NCBI GenBank assembly: GCA_007922195.1
Contig: ML682059.1
Location: 9,383,748 to 9,447,747 of the forward strand
Direction: 5' to 3'
DNA length: 64,000 nucleotides
Source: Podocnemis expansa
Lineage: Eukaryota > Chordata > Testudines > Podocnemididae
The notes under the pieces are model-generated. The model did no database searches. It had not been told where the DNA came from and was given only the letters and a program-made list of their open reading frames with translations. The position numbers and the translations under genes are program-made. Shown piece by piece: positions 35,001-50,000 of this stretch. The stretch's first letter is position 1; each line of letters begins with the position of its first letter.

Positions 35001-38000
35001 AGATGTAATAGTCACAACAGACTTCATCTAAACTTGTATTGTCCAGGAGGGCTGGGTAGTACATGACATATAGCTCTGGGGGGAAATTTAAGATGGGGTA
35101 TATATTGGGATCACTCCACAAGATAACCAGGGCCGGTAAGAGCTAAGGTCTGGGTGGCTGGAATGTGCATACAGACTGAGTTGAAGGCTGATGTGAGCAG
35201 TTCTCCTTGGAGACTACAGCAGCAAAGGGCATCCGAGGTTAGAGGTCAGGGGTGACATAGCTACTCAGTCTGGGTTGTACCCTTTTGTGTCACAGAATAG
35301 TAAACTGAAGAGAGGAGGCACTGCAGATGGTTTTGTTTATGAACTCTGTCTCACAGACACAGAGGAGTGGATCTGCTGCCTGTGATGGTTATGGTTTTCT
35401 TGAAACTCTTACACATTCTTGTCAGTGGCCTGAGCTCAAGGCAGAGTGAAAGCTGGCCCAGTCTTAAATGCAGCTCTGGCATGCCCTTGAATGAAACAGT
35501 GCTGGTTGGTGATGGGAATGACTGAAAAGCCTAACAAAATTGGCCATTGACCCTGTAATTTACATTTGCTGGATTGGTAGTACACATGCCCTTTCTCTGC
35601 CCCTCATTATGTAACCCCGCTGCCAGAGCGAGATGGCAGAGCAAGGGCTGGGTTCTAAATCCAGGGGTTTCCAAATAATGTTACAACACCAACCGGCTCT
35701 CCCCACACAGTTCCTGGGCACCCTAAAGGGATAATGCTTCCCATTTGCAAGCACAAGTCTGAATGTAGTACATAAAAAGAAAGTATAGAAGCAATATCAA
35801 GAATCAGCACAGGACAGGATCCCCACAAAACCCAGTACAGCACTCACTACACCCCAATGTATGCAGAGAAGGTCCCACTGTCCACTGGCACTGCCTGCTG
35901 ATCACTCATGCTTGCTGGCCCTGCACTAGCTGCTTGCACCATCTGCTGGCTCCACTCACTGTCCGCCAGCTTCACCTGGTGGTCACTCACACCCTTCAGC
36001 CCTCCAGTGGCCACTCATGCCATCCTTTGGCTCCGCCCACTGGTCACCCATGCCATCTGGCCTTCCACTGGCCATTCACACCGCCTGCTGGTTCTACCCA
36101 CTGGTCACTTACACTCTCCAGCCCTCTGCTGGCCACTGACTGTCCACTGGCTCTGCCCACTGTCCACCAGCACCACCTGCTGGTCACTTTCCAGTGATTT
36201 CAGCTCTAAGAAAAAGTCTCAGCCCTCAGTGATTTTAGCTCCTGTTTTCCAGACCCCACAGGCAGCTCCTCTAATCAAAATAACAAAAGAGGCTCCAAAT
36301 GAGCCATTAAGATCTATTTTTTTAACAGTGAGGCAGTGCCTCAGAAATAGCTTTTTACTAGAACTATGCTACCTCCACCCCTTTTTCTTCACACACTGAA
36401 ATAGAGTTGCTCACTCTTTCAAGCTGTGTGTGGCTAATACTGACTTTTCCACCAAATAGGCTAAACAGAATTTATACAATCAAAGGATAGCATAGTATGA
36501 AAAAGACAATATTTCATTTCCCTCCTCAGTTAAAATACAGGTATTGACAGATTTATGATTAAATCAACCCATATACAATATACCATGATGCCCTGCTCCT
36601 ACATAGTGAGATTATGCTAATACCTAATTGTGCTCATGCAAATACAAAGCCCATGCAGATTAGTTGCCACCCTTTGGCTGTTGAGCACAAGCAGTGCCAA
36701 GCCTCTAGACCTGCCTTACAGTTATATTCGGTTCCCATCTTGTACTGGTGTTCCATTTGCTGCAAGTGTACAGGTTTGGTCACATTGCTAGCTGTATTTA
36801 TTTTTCTACAGAGCTGCTGAGAAAATATTCACTGCTAATGTGGATGTTGAGAGAGTTCAGAATGCATTTTGTGCATGGGCGGAGTTTTCACACAGCAATT
36901 CTTGTATGATTTATGACATAATATAGTTTTGATCTTACCATTCCATCACAGAAATGTAGCTGCAAAGAGTGTTATCAACTTAACAGAACAATTTTTTTTC
37001 AGTCCAGTTATGCTGTAGTAATTATTGCAAAATTTGGCTCAGTAGATGTAGTTTCAGATTAACTCCCTTGAAGTCAACATAAATCATTGATTAGATTTTG
37101 TACCATTATCACTAATTACAGACGTTGTTTGATACCGTTGCTTAGTTTGCTCTGTTGTGTTTTTAATTCACAGCTCAGGCAGGACCGGTTTTTTCTCTAA
37201 TGCAAAAATCTACACCTGCAGATCAACAGAAAGATCCCACAGCAATCTGCCAGGAGATGAATAATCTGCTCTTAGAAAAAAAGACTTTACAAAGTCATTT
37301 GTCTGAACAAGATCAACAACACAACATAAAGATTAACAGTCTGAAGTCAGAACTGAGCAATACTCAAAAAGACATGGTGAGTATGACATTTCTATTTTTT
37401 CAAGTGATTCTGTGGCATGTAAGAAATTGGATGCACTTGATATAAAGTTGACATCTAATTCATACCGCAAAGATTTTGTTAGTGTGGCTGGTATTAATAC
37501 ACTAGTTTTTAGTTTGTGATTGTCAGAGTGCAAATCTGATTTTGATCACTGTAATATGTGAAAAGCGCAGTTTACTCTGAATCATTCTACAAAGTCCAAG
37601 TTTGTCAGTCATCAGGTTTCTGGGAGCCTATACCTTACTCTGGACTAGCAACTCCTTAATCAGCACTCTCCTTCAAACGTGTTTCTTTATTCCTTTCCCC
37701 AGTGAGCACTCCAAACAACTTGCTACATTTTCTTTCTGAAGAAAAAGAGGTAGTTTCTGGTGGTGCAGGTACTGTACCTCCATTCTTGCTTGGCCTCTCA
37801 ATCATTTTAGCATGATATCCAGTAAATTAGGATCACTGATCTCTGCTCCTTCAGTCCCCATTTGTCAACTCCTACCTAGCTAACCTTGCCAGCATGTCAC
37901 ATTACCAACAGTATCTTTTTCCGAGCTCATTCAGATCCGCTGACTAACTCCTTCTATAATTGCTAGTGACCATCTTGTTTCCAGCAAGGAAACTGAGAAA

Positions 38001-41000
38001 AGGCAGTCTTTTCTTACTTTACTCTAGTGTCTAGTTAACTGATGTTCAGATCTAACAACAGTGAGGCTGCCTTTCTGTGATTTGCCCTCCTTGCTTCTGA
38101 TCTCATCCCCCTGTCTTCTTAAACTTGGTTCACTGAATGACATTTCACTATTAGGTTAGAATTACTTGCTTCTGGGGAAAAGTGGGTATGTCCCGTCTCT
38201 TTCTCCAGTCTGAATGGAACTCTGTAATTCTTTTTTTAAATAACTTATCAGAATGACATCTGCCTTCTATTCTTTCCATTACAGACTGCTTACATCTCTT
38301 GTTCTTGGCTCTCCCCTCTCTCTAGGGCAGCTCACTGATAGCTCCAACCCAGGCTACCACACCTACATCTGTGTATGTTCTTACAAGGTTGTGTGCTCAC
38401 TTGACCAGGCAGTCATCTGTTTTCACATGCTGTTGTGAAGGTTTTTACATGCCTATTTGTAGATTTAAAATCATGATTTGCATGCAAAAAGTTGGCACTC
38501 AAATATATGATTGCCTCAGGCCAGGCTTTATGAAAACATGGGCATGCCAGGCTTCTTTTTCTGTCAGATTAAACAAAGAATAAAACACTATAGAGACAGA
38601 AGCAGGTAAAACAGGAAGAAAAGTCTCATATAATTCCACTTCAAAGTGTGATTGGATATGAGTGCAATTTAGAGTCAAGCGAGTCCACAAACACTTCAAA
38701 TATTATTTGTAAACTGCATACTGAAGTCCCTGTATGCGTATGTACCTGAATTCCTTTGGATATCTAGGCTTAATTATGCTAACCTCCTGATCAAACTTCA
38801 TGTAGTATTCTATCATATCAAATGGTCAGACAATTGAGAGGAAAGATTTTTGTGCTGGCATACAGACTCCTCCTTTTCTCATTATCATGCGGGCATGTAC
38901 TTGGTAAGCAGCTTGCATCAACTCCCTTTTCCCTTTCAAGGGAAATATTTTATTGATGCAAAAACTAAACAGTTATTCCATTTCAAAACAATTCTTTTTT
39001 CTTTATGGTTATGAAATGTATCTTAAAGGAATAGAATCATACACCCCCATTTTAATCCTGTGATGAAATGAAAGCCCATTAAAATGAGAATTCAGCATGC
39101 CTAATATCTTTTCAGTTTTGCCTAAAAAATGTTACATTTATGTCTGTGGTGTTAGTGTGCCCAGGTGCTTAGCATAGGAGCCGTACCATTAGTAAAGAAA
39201 GTAATTTATGGCTGTTGATAAATTTTCAAGCTTGACAAATATGCATATATGCACATCAGGCAGCTTTTCCATAGAATATAGCTATTAGATATAGGAGAGC
39301 TTTATTTTCCTTCAGCCAGTTTAACAATGCTCATACTTAAAAATAAGCTGAATTAAGAGTAAAATTTCATGATATCAAATGCTTTACTAAAATCCAGATA
39401 TCTGTCTTGTTTTCCACCCATTAATTTTTTAGGTCTACCCAAAAAAAGCCTTTAAGTTTGTCTGAATCGTTCTTTTTCTGAATCCATGTGTCTTATTCCT
39501 TGTCGTTCCATTATTCTTGTAAAACAATGGCTTGAACTGGGATTCATGATCTAGAAGTGGGTTACAAACCCTTTTTTCTCCAGGGGTAAGAGTTGGTTTC
39601 TGTATGATCTAGACCAGGGTTTCTTAACATTTTAGAGATTTCACACTCCCTCCAGTAATACATGGTAATCCCCCACCCCCACCAAAAAGTGATTATCAGT
39701 TTTGATTGTGTTTTAGGCTGTTTGATTTTACATGTTATATATTTATCAAATGGTTATTACAAATTCTATGTTTAAATTATACATTATTCCCACAGTCCTT
39801 GGACTCCCATCCCACACCCCATGGTTAAGAACCCCCTGATCGAGACTCAGTTTTATTGCTTGTGGGGCAAAATTCCCCCTTGGCTTTGCCAGGTAACAGT
39901 CATCTTCCTCTGGCAAGATAGGCCTGGAGTAAATGCACCCTGCTTTGGGTAAGTCTTTTGCTACTCCCACCCTCAGTGTCTCTGAGCCACAATGTTCCAG
40001 ATGGGCCTTGGTCTGGCTGGTTTGGCACCCCATTGTCCCATGGAGTGGGTGAGTCAGTAAGCATGTGAAGCCCAGGTTGTACCTGCTTCTGGTTTTTGTA
40101 CCAGGGTTGTAACCAAGGTGATGCAGCACTGGGGTAAGGGCACTCTCAGGCTAGTGCCTGAGTTTTCTCTGCTGTGTTCCTCCTGGGAAGGAGCACTATC
40201 ATCTAGCTTTAGGAGAGTCTTTTCTCCGTGATTATATTCTATTCCTCTGCCTTTTCCTGCAAGGCTTTAGTAACTTCTCTCTCTCTTTTTTCCTCCAGCT
40301 TTTAGCACAGGTGGGGTTTTATAACAGTGCTGAAGCAGCCTTTCCCTAGCCTCAGCAGTTTTTAATCAGGCTTCAGTCACCTCCCCCTGCCAGCAAGGAA
40401 GAGGGCTTTGACCATTCTAGGGCTGACATATCTGTCCTCAAGTACCCTTTTGTAGCCCTCTGGCCTGACTATCACAGGTGGTTGTAAAAGTATCTGTCTG
40501 AACATAAATGATTGCACTAACAAGGTTTGAGTCAACAGTTTTGGGGGCTAGACAATTTTCAACGGTTTTGGTGTGTATAAGTTTATACCTCAATATATTT
40601 TAAAGATCACCATTTGACACCTTTATTTTCTGAAGGTAAATATCTACTTTGACTCAGGATGGCACAATGCATTTTAAATTTAGCTTTCATGTATTACAGC
40701 ACACAGTTGTGCTCTTGTTTGTTGCTTGGAGAGGGGCTGGTTGAAGGGTAGCTTTAGTTTATTTTTTGCTAAATGCATGAAGGATTCTGGAATATGAGGG
40801 GAATGGAAGAAACACTGGGTCCTTTGGGAAGTTCCAAATGGGCAGCCATGTTAGTCTAGTAAAGCAAAATAAGCGAGGAGTCTTGTGGCACTTAAAGACT
40901 AACAGATTTATTTATTACATGATCTTTCATGGGAGAAAATCCTACTTCCTCAGATGCTTTGAAGAGGAGGAACTTACAGAATGGGATGAAAATAAATGCA

Positions 41001-44000
41001 GGGGAGTGTAAGACATGGGATCAGGTCATACTGCAATAGCAAATCAGAGCATTTGTAAGGATTCAAACTCCAGGAAACAGTAGATAGAGGGAGGGTGAAG
41101 TCAAATTACCTGTTATAATGTGAAACGAATCCATAGTCATGACTGTCTTGCTTTCATACAATCTAATTTGCATATTAGTTCAATTTCAGCTGTTTCTCTT
41201 TGACGTCTTGATGTCCCATTGATTTTCTTGAGGATCATCATTAACAAATCATCAGTGGAGTGATCAGGAAGATGGAAGTGCTCAGCAACTGTTTTTTTCT
41301 GTGTTGTTATTTCTGATGTCAGTTTTGTGCCCATTTATTCTTCTGCGTAGCATCTGTCCTGTTTGTCCAATGTATAAGGTGCAGGGGCATTTCTGGCACA
41401 TGATGGCATAAATCACACTAGTGATGGAGTAGCTGGCTTGATTAGGTCGTATGATGGTGTCTTTTGTGCAGATATGTGGACAAAGTTGGCAGCATGGTTT
41501 GTTGCAGGGATATGTGCCTGCTTTAATGTTTCTGTTGTTAGGTCTGTAGTTGCTGGTGAGTATCTGTTCAAAGTTCGGGGGTTGTCTGTAGGCGAGGAGA
41601 GGTCTGGCTTCGAAGGTCCTTTGGGTGAGGGGTGTCTCAGAATGAAAAGGGGATGTTGCTTAGGAGGTTATAGGTGGGGGAAGGTTGAGAATTCACACTT
41701 TAAGGCCCGTATCCTGGCTTCTGGTGTTTTAGCTGAATCTGGGCCTAGCTTTGTAAAACGAACCCTCTGTCACATATGCAGCAGAGTGACTTTGCAACTC
41801 CTCTATTGCTCTTATTGCATTAGCCATGACAGTCATGACTTACTCTTTCCACATTCAAAAGGAATGTGACATCCATGTAATAGCATGGTCCCTTCCATGG
41901 CTGTTCCCCAACATGCTGCATGCATAGTGATAGGGTATTTTCCTTGGACACCAGAGGGTTTATCTGACCAGTTGAGGCTTCTGAAAATAAGTGAGGGCTT
42001 CATTTAATGCAATACACTTCCAGTGTTCTGAACTGGCTCCAGTATAAATATCCAGTCTTAATGTGTATACCTAAGCCATTCTGTCCCAAGCCTCTGAGTA
42101 TGGCTGTCCTGCAGTTAGAAACCCATGGTGACTCATTCCTGCTGATTGCTTGAGCCCAGGCTCTTGGATCCTCCTACCTCATGGGGTCCTAAAACCCTGG
42201 CTTGCAGCCACAGCCTAGAAGTTTACATTGCAATTAAAAACAGCCTCATATCCTAAACCATTATCCAGATCAGCTGACATGGACCAGCTCTGGGTTTTTA
42301 ATTGCTGTCTGGACATACTTCATTTGCCATCTCAGTGGAACCCCATTGTTGCACTACTCACCCTGTCATGTGAATCTTGACAGTCAGTTCTCACCTCTCA
42401 TGGGATCTGATGCAGTGGTGCTTTAGCCCTGACCAAAGGCAATTGAGTTTAAGAGCTAAGAACTCAGACCAGGGTTGTCAGAGGAGTCTTCTGTTCACGG
42501 CCTGTCCTGGAACAACCATTCCTTCTGGTCAGTTTTCCTGTTCCAGTCCTCCCACCTGCTGGGACACTTCTCCAATCATCATGAGGTCCTGTCCTCCAAG
42601 TTGCTTACAACCCTTCCCAGCATGGAACTGAAGTGGAGAGTGGGCTTATCAAATCTGCAGATGACCCCAATTTAGGAAGGGTTGCGTGCACTTTCGAGAA
42701 CAGGACTAGCATTAATAGTGACCTTTATAAACTGGAGAATTGTTCTGAAAACAAGATGAAATTCAGTAAAGTTCAAAGTACTACATTTAAGGGGAGAGGA
42801 AAAAATAAAATCAAATATACAACTACAAAATTCAGATTAATTTGCTAATCAGTAGTAATACAGAAGAGGACCCAATGTGATAGAGGCTCTCAAATATGTG
42901 CAGTTGCAGAAAATGCTAGTATCACTCTGGGGTGTATTAACAGGAGTGTCGCATGTAAATGTGGGATGGAGTAGTCCCATTTACTTGGCCCAGGGGAGGC
43001 TCTAGCTAGAGCATTGTGTCCAGTTTTGAGCACTGCCCTTGAAGAAAGATGTGGAAGAGCTGGAGAGAATCCAGAAGAGAGCAATTAAAATGAAAAGTTT
43101 AGAAGAGCTGACCTCCGAGAAAAGGGTAAACTGGTATGTTTAGATATGAGGTAAGATGACTGAGATGAAACCTGCTAAGCCTTCACACAAATTGAGGTGT
43201 TACAGGAAAGGACAGAAATCAATTGCTCTCAATGCCCTCCAAAGAGTGGGACAAGTAGGAATAGGTTTAATCTTCAGCAAAGGAGGTTAGATTGGCTTTG
43301 AGGGGGGAAGAGATGCTTGTTTGAAAGGAAGTTAGATATTAGAAAAACAAAAATTCTATACTATAAGCATAGTTGAGTACAGGAATAGGCTTCCAAGGAA
43401 AGATTTGGAATTTGTCACTGGAGATTTTTAAAACAAGGTGATCCCAGAGTGCCAGAAATCATATAGTATACTTGGTCCTGCTTCAGTGGAGGGAGGGCTG
43501 GACTAGATGACCTGTCAAAGTCCCTCCCAGCCCTACAGTTCTATGGCTCATACTCTTAGTTGTAATCAGGCTTCTTTCATTGAGAGAAAGAAGTAGAGTT
43601 CTGCTCCCTTTCCTGGTCAGCCAGGAATAGAGCTAGACCTTGTTTTAACTCCATTCCACACCTGACATCCACTGCAGGTATAGTGGGATGGGGCCACTGG
43701 CCCTCATTAACCTCTCCCCATTACCAGTGTGGGACCCATGTTGCCCCACCACAGCCTCACATGTGGCCTGTATCAGACCAGGATCAATCTGTCACGTCTC
43801 CTCAGAGCACTGTAGGTCAGACCAGGACATTACCTTCCTTCCCTACTTGAGTGGTTCCTTTTCCTGGAATATGTGACACATATGCCATCCTGTACCTACA
43901 CCCACAGTGATTTAGAACAGCGTGAAAGGACACAAGCAATTCTCTGCTAGAGTTTATGGCAAAGAAGCCAGATTAATTACAGCACGTGCCTGAACACAGC

Positions 44001-47000
44001 TATGGGGTTTTGGGGGTTTTTGTTTTTGTACATTCCCAGTCCTTAAGCTTCAAAAGCTTCAGCTGCAGCTGAACAATCCAAAACTACTTACGAGACCAGG
44101 AATCCAGAAGTTTGGCAGAAAGTTGTCTCTTCTACTTGGAAATGGCACAGTCCCATAGCCAGCTGGTAATGGCCATTTACACTCACTCTATGAAATAAGT
44201 TCACACCACAGCACTAAGTTATGGACCCATGAAGAAAGTAGTAACCATTGTGATTGTGACTTACATCCTCTTGAAAAAAATCTCTCTTTTATGGGCTCAC
44301 AATTACTATAAAGGCTATGAATCCACATCACCGATGTTAAGTGAGACTTCAGATCCAGGAGGATTGATACAGGTTTGCTCAAGTTCTGGACTCCTTTGTT
44401 TCAATGACTAGTGTAGTGTTGGTTTCTGTCCCTAGTATTATATTGATTGTCATCAGATGACTGAAAATCTTAAATCCTTGAAGTGCATTATTAGAACAAG
44501 CCATTGTCTTATCAAAAGCCAAAGCCACTCCACATGGGCTCTGGAGTCTTCCAGATACTGAACTGTAGAAGACTAGGAAATGTTTGCATGGCAGCTACCG
44601 GGAGCTATTTGTTTTCCCATGTAACCAAGTCACAGGAAACAAAATTAATCAGGAATACTATGTCTTTTTCATTTTCAGTGATTGTTTTATCATCTTCTGT
44701 GTTACAAAATAGTGTTTAGATTTTCAGAGAATCATTTACTTGGAAAAAGTTTGAGTTTCTTTTTTAAGTTTGTTCTATTTTTGTTTATATTTTTTATAAT
44801 CTGACTAGGATGTCTTGAAACAACGTTTAGACCAGTTGTTGGAAGAGAACACCAACTTAAAAGCTCATCTGTTAAATGTGGAACAAAATGTCAAAAGTGC
44901 AGACAATTCTAGTTCATTACATTTGCAACTTAATGGTGAGTTTTTAAAAAACACTTTTTTAATTACTGTTGTGTCAGAGGCAACCACATGGCTGTGTTCT
45001 GTCCTTAGGTTTAACAAGTAGATTATGGCCACACCAAGTTGTACCTCTTTCTACAATTAGTTCTGTGGCAATTATTATTTGTACTGTCATTTTGCCTAGG
45101 AGCCCTAGAGATGGGCCAGGACCCCGTTCTTTGCTATGCAAACAAAAAGACAACCCCTGCTTCAGTGTACTTTCAGAGAAAGCAGGAGACAACAAATACA
45201 GATAAGAGTACAAGGAAACAAGGAGACAGTTGATCAGCATAAGTAGTAATGATCTCTCAATACCAGCAACCTACCCTTTAAGATTTTTTTGTAAGCATTG
45301 CAGCAAGGGAGAGTTGATGGATTCGAAGGTGCCCAGTTGCTTTGTGCATGTTTACAGCTAGTGCCTCTAAAGTGTGTGGGTCAGCCTGGCATTGAGGGGG
45401 GAAGAGATGCTTGTTTGAAAATTTAACAAGTGAACAGTTGAGTCTGGCATCATGGTGTCAGACAGATAGTGTATAATAGGTATAGTGGCAGTAGATTGTA
45501 TAGGTCCTTAAAAGTAAATACAAGTAGTTTAATGCAATAAGGAAGGGGGAGGCAGTGGACAGATGCAAAGAGGGGGCCACAGCATAGCAGAGGACGTAGC
45601 TCATTATTTTACATTGATAGTCAACAATTTCTGAGCCAAATCAACACATTTAAAGTTCAAACTTTTTCTTTATAGTGTTTTTGCACAGCCAGCATAGGTT
45701 CTAAACTTGCTTAATATCAGTCAGAACAGAATAATGACATATGGCCCATAACTATGAATTTAAGTCCACTGATGGCAACCTTATTAATAATTTTGTTAGC
45801 ATGAAGATTATACTATTAACTTGGTAAAATGAGTCCCTCTAGTGGCCCTATCAACAAAGTTCCAGTGTACCCAAACAAAAGAGGCATTTTGTCCACCTGC
45901 AAAACTCCACTTTTTCCGTTCCTCATGAATAATATCAGGGCAACAACGTGAGGAGTGCCATGCAGCTGTGCTAGATGACAAGGCCTGTAATACCATGATA
46001 TTTCTAGCATCATGCAGAGGAGCCCAGATTCTGGGCTAAGTGATAAAGAACACCAGATTTGCTGGGATTGCTGTCTTCTATTGTTAGTCCATGGGAAACC
46101 AAAGAACCCATGCAACTAGCTGTGAATGCACTAATAAATAACCAATTCCTATGTGCCACATAACTTTTCAGAATGTCAGGAAATTTAGTTTAGAGGGCAG
46201 TAGTAAAAGTCAGGTTAGCTTCAAAGGTAACTGGTGCGCATTTACCATATCTGGAAGGAAGGGGATTGATGGTAAATTAGACTCATTGTCACTAGCTCTA
46301 AAACTATAAAAATAAGGTTTCCTGATCCTCTCATTTCACCTCCTCCCCCCATATCATACTTTATATTGGCATTTTGAAGCCTGCAGATTTTGGGGAAGGT
46401 GTTATTTTAGGAAAATAGAAAATAATTGACTGCAGATCATGGTATTTTTATATTTGCAAAGTATCTGTCAGTCTGGAAGTCCCAAATCACTTTACAAACT
46501 TAACAAGTTACTACACTTACTCTTTACATCTGCTATGTGGCATCTCTTCAGTAAAATGTAGCTACTGTTCACATAATACATCAATATTAAACAATTTAAA
46601 ATAGAAGGTGGTAATGCACTTTACAGTGGTGTCATAGGGCAGCCCCCATCTGAGCACCATCATGCTGCAGACAACACCACAATAAGCATGTTTGCCTCAG
46701 TCTCCCTCCATTTGACCCTCCAGAAATCATTCAGTGCATCATTCAAAGTATAAATACAGTCCTACTGGGTTCATTTATTACAACAGTCCCATGAACATAA
46801 ATCATAACAAGTGTCTCACCACCATAGTCCCAATTTCCTTCATCATAGTCAAAATAGAACATCCTCACCGTGTCCCAGGTCCCCAGTACAGTTCTCACCT
46901 GTCTTTGTTCTAGGACAGCCTCCAGCCCTTTCCGCTCCCTTGAGAAAAACTGGTGGAACTCCCACCGCCTCTCTGGCAGGAACTTCCTTGTCAGAGGGGC

Positions 47001-50000
47001 TCCCTCAGTCCCCTCTTTCCTTCTTGTAACTTGGAGCCAGCAGGCATCTCCCTCTTCTGCTACTGCATCTCCTGTTCTTCCTACCCTCTGACCTTGGCTT
47101 TGGGACACCAGTCACCAAGTCCCTCTTGCTTTTAATCTTCTCCCAGACCTCAAATGTATAGACTGCAGCAGCTCACCTACCTTTTTCCTTGCTGCCCATC
47201 AATCCCCACCAATCCTTATCTTGACTGGTTCTGATTCACCAGCTCTTGCTCTGATCCTTTATAGTCCACAGTTGCTGCCTCACCCTTCCAATTGGCAAAA
47301 TGAAAACACTTGCTCTGACACAAGGGTACTGGATCTGCTTCATTCACAGGGGCCAGCCAGATGGAAACAGCAAGGGGAGGTTTGTAGGTAATATGTAGCC
47401 CAACTGACAAGTCTGTCATTGACTTCACTTCAGGCCCATCAAGAATATTTTGGGATCTTCAATTAGCACAAAAGGTCAGGAGCTCAAATTTAGGTCGCAC
47501 CCAAAAGATGTATGTTCAGTCTCGGTTTATGCTATTATACAATACTTACCTGTCTGAGGTAAGGTTGTATTTTCATCAAAAGATTATAATCCCCTTAAGA
47601 TATTTTGTCTCTTTTGATTTTAGATCTGCAAAACCATAATGAACAGTTAAGAAATGAAAATATCAACTTGAAACAGCGGCTTCAGCACTATGATCAAATT
47701 CAGGCGCTTGCGGAGATGTTGCAGGAGAGTCATAGGTATATTGAAGGTCCTGGTCAGAAATAAAAAACTGCATAAGAAACCCAGCTCCCTGACACATCGA
47801 ATACTTTGAAATTTTAAATTCATTTAGTATTGAAGTATAAGAGCAGCTCAGCTAAATTTTTAGTAGGAATGGAAAACATTCAATACATTTAAAATGTAAA
47901 TATGGTAGGGCATTTATCCTTAGTGTTTAATGAACACAGTCAAACATTTGTTAGTTGATGATTTCCTTACTGCTCCATAGCAAAGTTTTTAGTTCCAAGT
48001 TGTCTCTGGATTCTGGGGGGGGGGGGGGCAGCATAAGATGGTACGTAGTAACCAATCTCCTCAGCTTGCTGTCTACATCTTAAATTGACAAATTATAAAT
48101 CTCAGACAGCAACATTTTAACCATCTCATTTGTTTTTTTCCCCAAATTTTAAGCTGCATAGATGTATATTAAGGTGACACTTGAATAACTTACTATCTTT
48201 CTTTGAGTGATTGGTCATGTCAGTTCCAACTCAGGTGTGCGCGCATGTGTTATGTGTGTGGATTACTTGAAAGTTCTTGCTCTAGACCACCTGTAGGATT
48301 GGCTGCAGCCAGTGGGGGCACCCTGCTGCCTCCTAAACATATATATATATATCCCAGCCGACTCCTTAGCCCTCCAGTTCCTTCTTACCACCCTGATGGC
48401 CACTGGAACAGTGTTTGTTGGCTTACAGCTGGCTGTCTCCTAGTGTTTGCTCAGTAGTTAATAGATAGTGTTTACAGCCTTTCAGCTACTATTGTTTTGT
48501 TAATAGATAGGAGATCTTCAGAACCCACACCCAGAAGGAAAGGGAGCAGAGACTAAGCCCTAGTCTACATTTGAGAGAAATTTGGCGACAGTCGATCGCC
48601 AGTTACGCAAGGAATGAAAAATTCCTTGCGTAACTGGCGGCAACTTTCTAAGCCACTGTTACACATTAGGGGAAAGCTGACTGCAAATCACTTGTGGTCA
48701 GCTTTCCCCTATGTCCCCTCACCCCCAGGACCTCCAGGGTTGGCTTCCAGGAGTGGCACTGCATGTTCATACTTGCTGCGATCTGCTCCTGAAAGGATGA
48801 ACTGATGATGGCGAATTTGCTGCTGTCAGTATAGACATACTCTGACTCCTCATGATGGAGGAGGCTCTCCACCCTGCAGAAACTGAGGCTGGGGCTCAAG
48901 CAAGGTGGCTTTGGTGCAGAGTGCACTGCCAGTGGCAAGAGCTAAAGATTTGGGTGCCTGGCACTGCCACTCCCAGCACCAGTGGTGCCACCTCGAGGTG
49001 TCTGCATGCACTGGCACCTGTCCCACTTGCCAGTGCCAAAGAGAAGTGATGAGGCACGCTCCCCAACAGCCAAGCCAGCCAAGGTGGTGGTCCCAAGAAG
49101 GGCAGCTCAACCCTAGCGCCACTCCTGCCGGTACCATCGACTCTGGGCCCTGCAGAGGGTCCATTGAGTCCAGTCTCTGAAATGTCCCTGACCAGGGAAG
49201 AGGATCTACAGCTCCTCTCTACTCCTGAGACTTTTGAAGCAGCTAGGGAACTTATGGAACAAACAGCGATTCTGGTATCAGGATGGGAGCTGTTGATGCC
49301 AAAAACCATGGTGCAGCCCAAGGGCAAGCCCACACCACTGAAGCTGCCACCACTGTGGCCCAGCACCCTTGGCTCAGATGCCTGGGTCACACTTTCCCCA
49401 GACCAAGAAGGGGATGCAGGAGGACCGAACCCGACTTCCCCTGAGGCACCGTTCCCTGGTACCGCTGATGGTGATTGTGGCAGCAGGGCACCTTGGTATT
49501 GGTCACCAGACCTGGCACTGCCCTTACATAAACCCACTTAGCATAGCCATCACTGGTCTCCTGAATCAAGTGGTACTGCACCTCTTTGGTCGCCCCATAG
49601 TCAACTCTCTTCGCGGTCAGAAGAAGGCTCTCAGGCCTCATGATACAGCATGGGCAGCAGGAAGAGGAGGAGGCACCCCTCAAGTCATCCCCATTGGCAG
49701 CAGTGGCAGGGACCTCCTCAGTGGCACTTCTGGACCCCTAGGGCCTATCATCAAGCCCAAGGTTCAGTAGTGACTAGGTCCCTCACATCCACAGGGCCAA
49801 GGCTGCATCATTCTTCTGTGGCAAGTGCTCCACTGGAAGGCGGGGATTCGGACTAAGGTACAGTTGCCACACAGACTCCAAGGGATGACAGTGCCCCCCA
49901 CCCAGCAGATCCTCATTCCTTGGGCCTCCAAACCCAAGAGGGCATACAAGGGGAGTCATCTTCTTCCCTCCCAGATGAGGCAGTAGGTGGCTCTACCCCA

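Larger units (their letters stand above)
27312..37173 (+). other. CEP72: CEP72 intron 10 (repeat-dense)
   Basis: 9.9 kb, the largest intron. In order: CR1 (27430-29762), hAT MITE (29851-30169), CR1 3' end (30343-30560), Penelope copy (30936-31730), hAT MITE (32600-33134), CR1 (34094-34985), minisatellite (35876-36195). Between them are short unique AT-rich spacers; 33240-34090 and 36200-37170 show nothing recognisable. Confidence 0.8.
37377..44808 (+). other. CEP72: CEP72 intron 11
   Basis: 7.4 kb. It carries the hAT MITE at 39615-39838, the Penelope copy at 40838-41870 and the CR1 at 42630-43555. The rest, including 37400-39600 and 43560-44800, is AT-rich sequence without recognised features. 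Confidence 0.75.

Noticed and set aside
35908..36399. 163-codon open frame
   Set aside because: It spans a minisatellite plus flank; the Trp/Leu/His-rich repeats reflect the DNA repeat, not a protein family.
41438..41869. 143-codon plus-strand open frame
   Set aside because: It is the antisense of the Penelope-like coding segment read on the minus strand, whose peptides match the family; the plus-strand product matches nothing.
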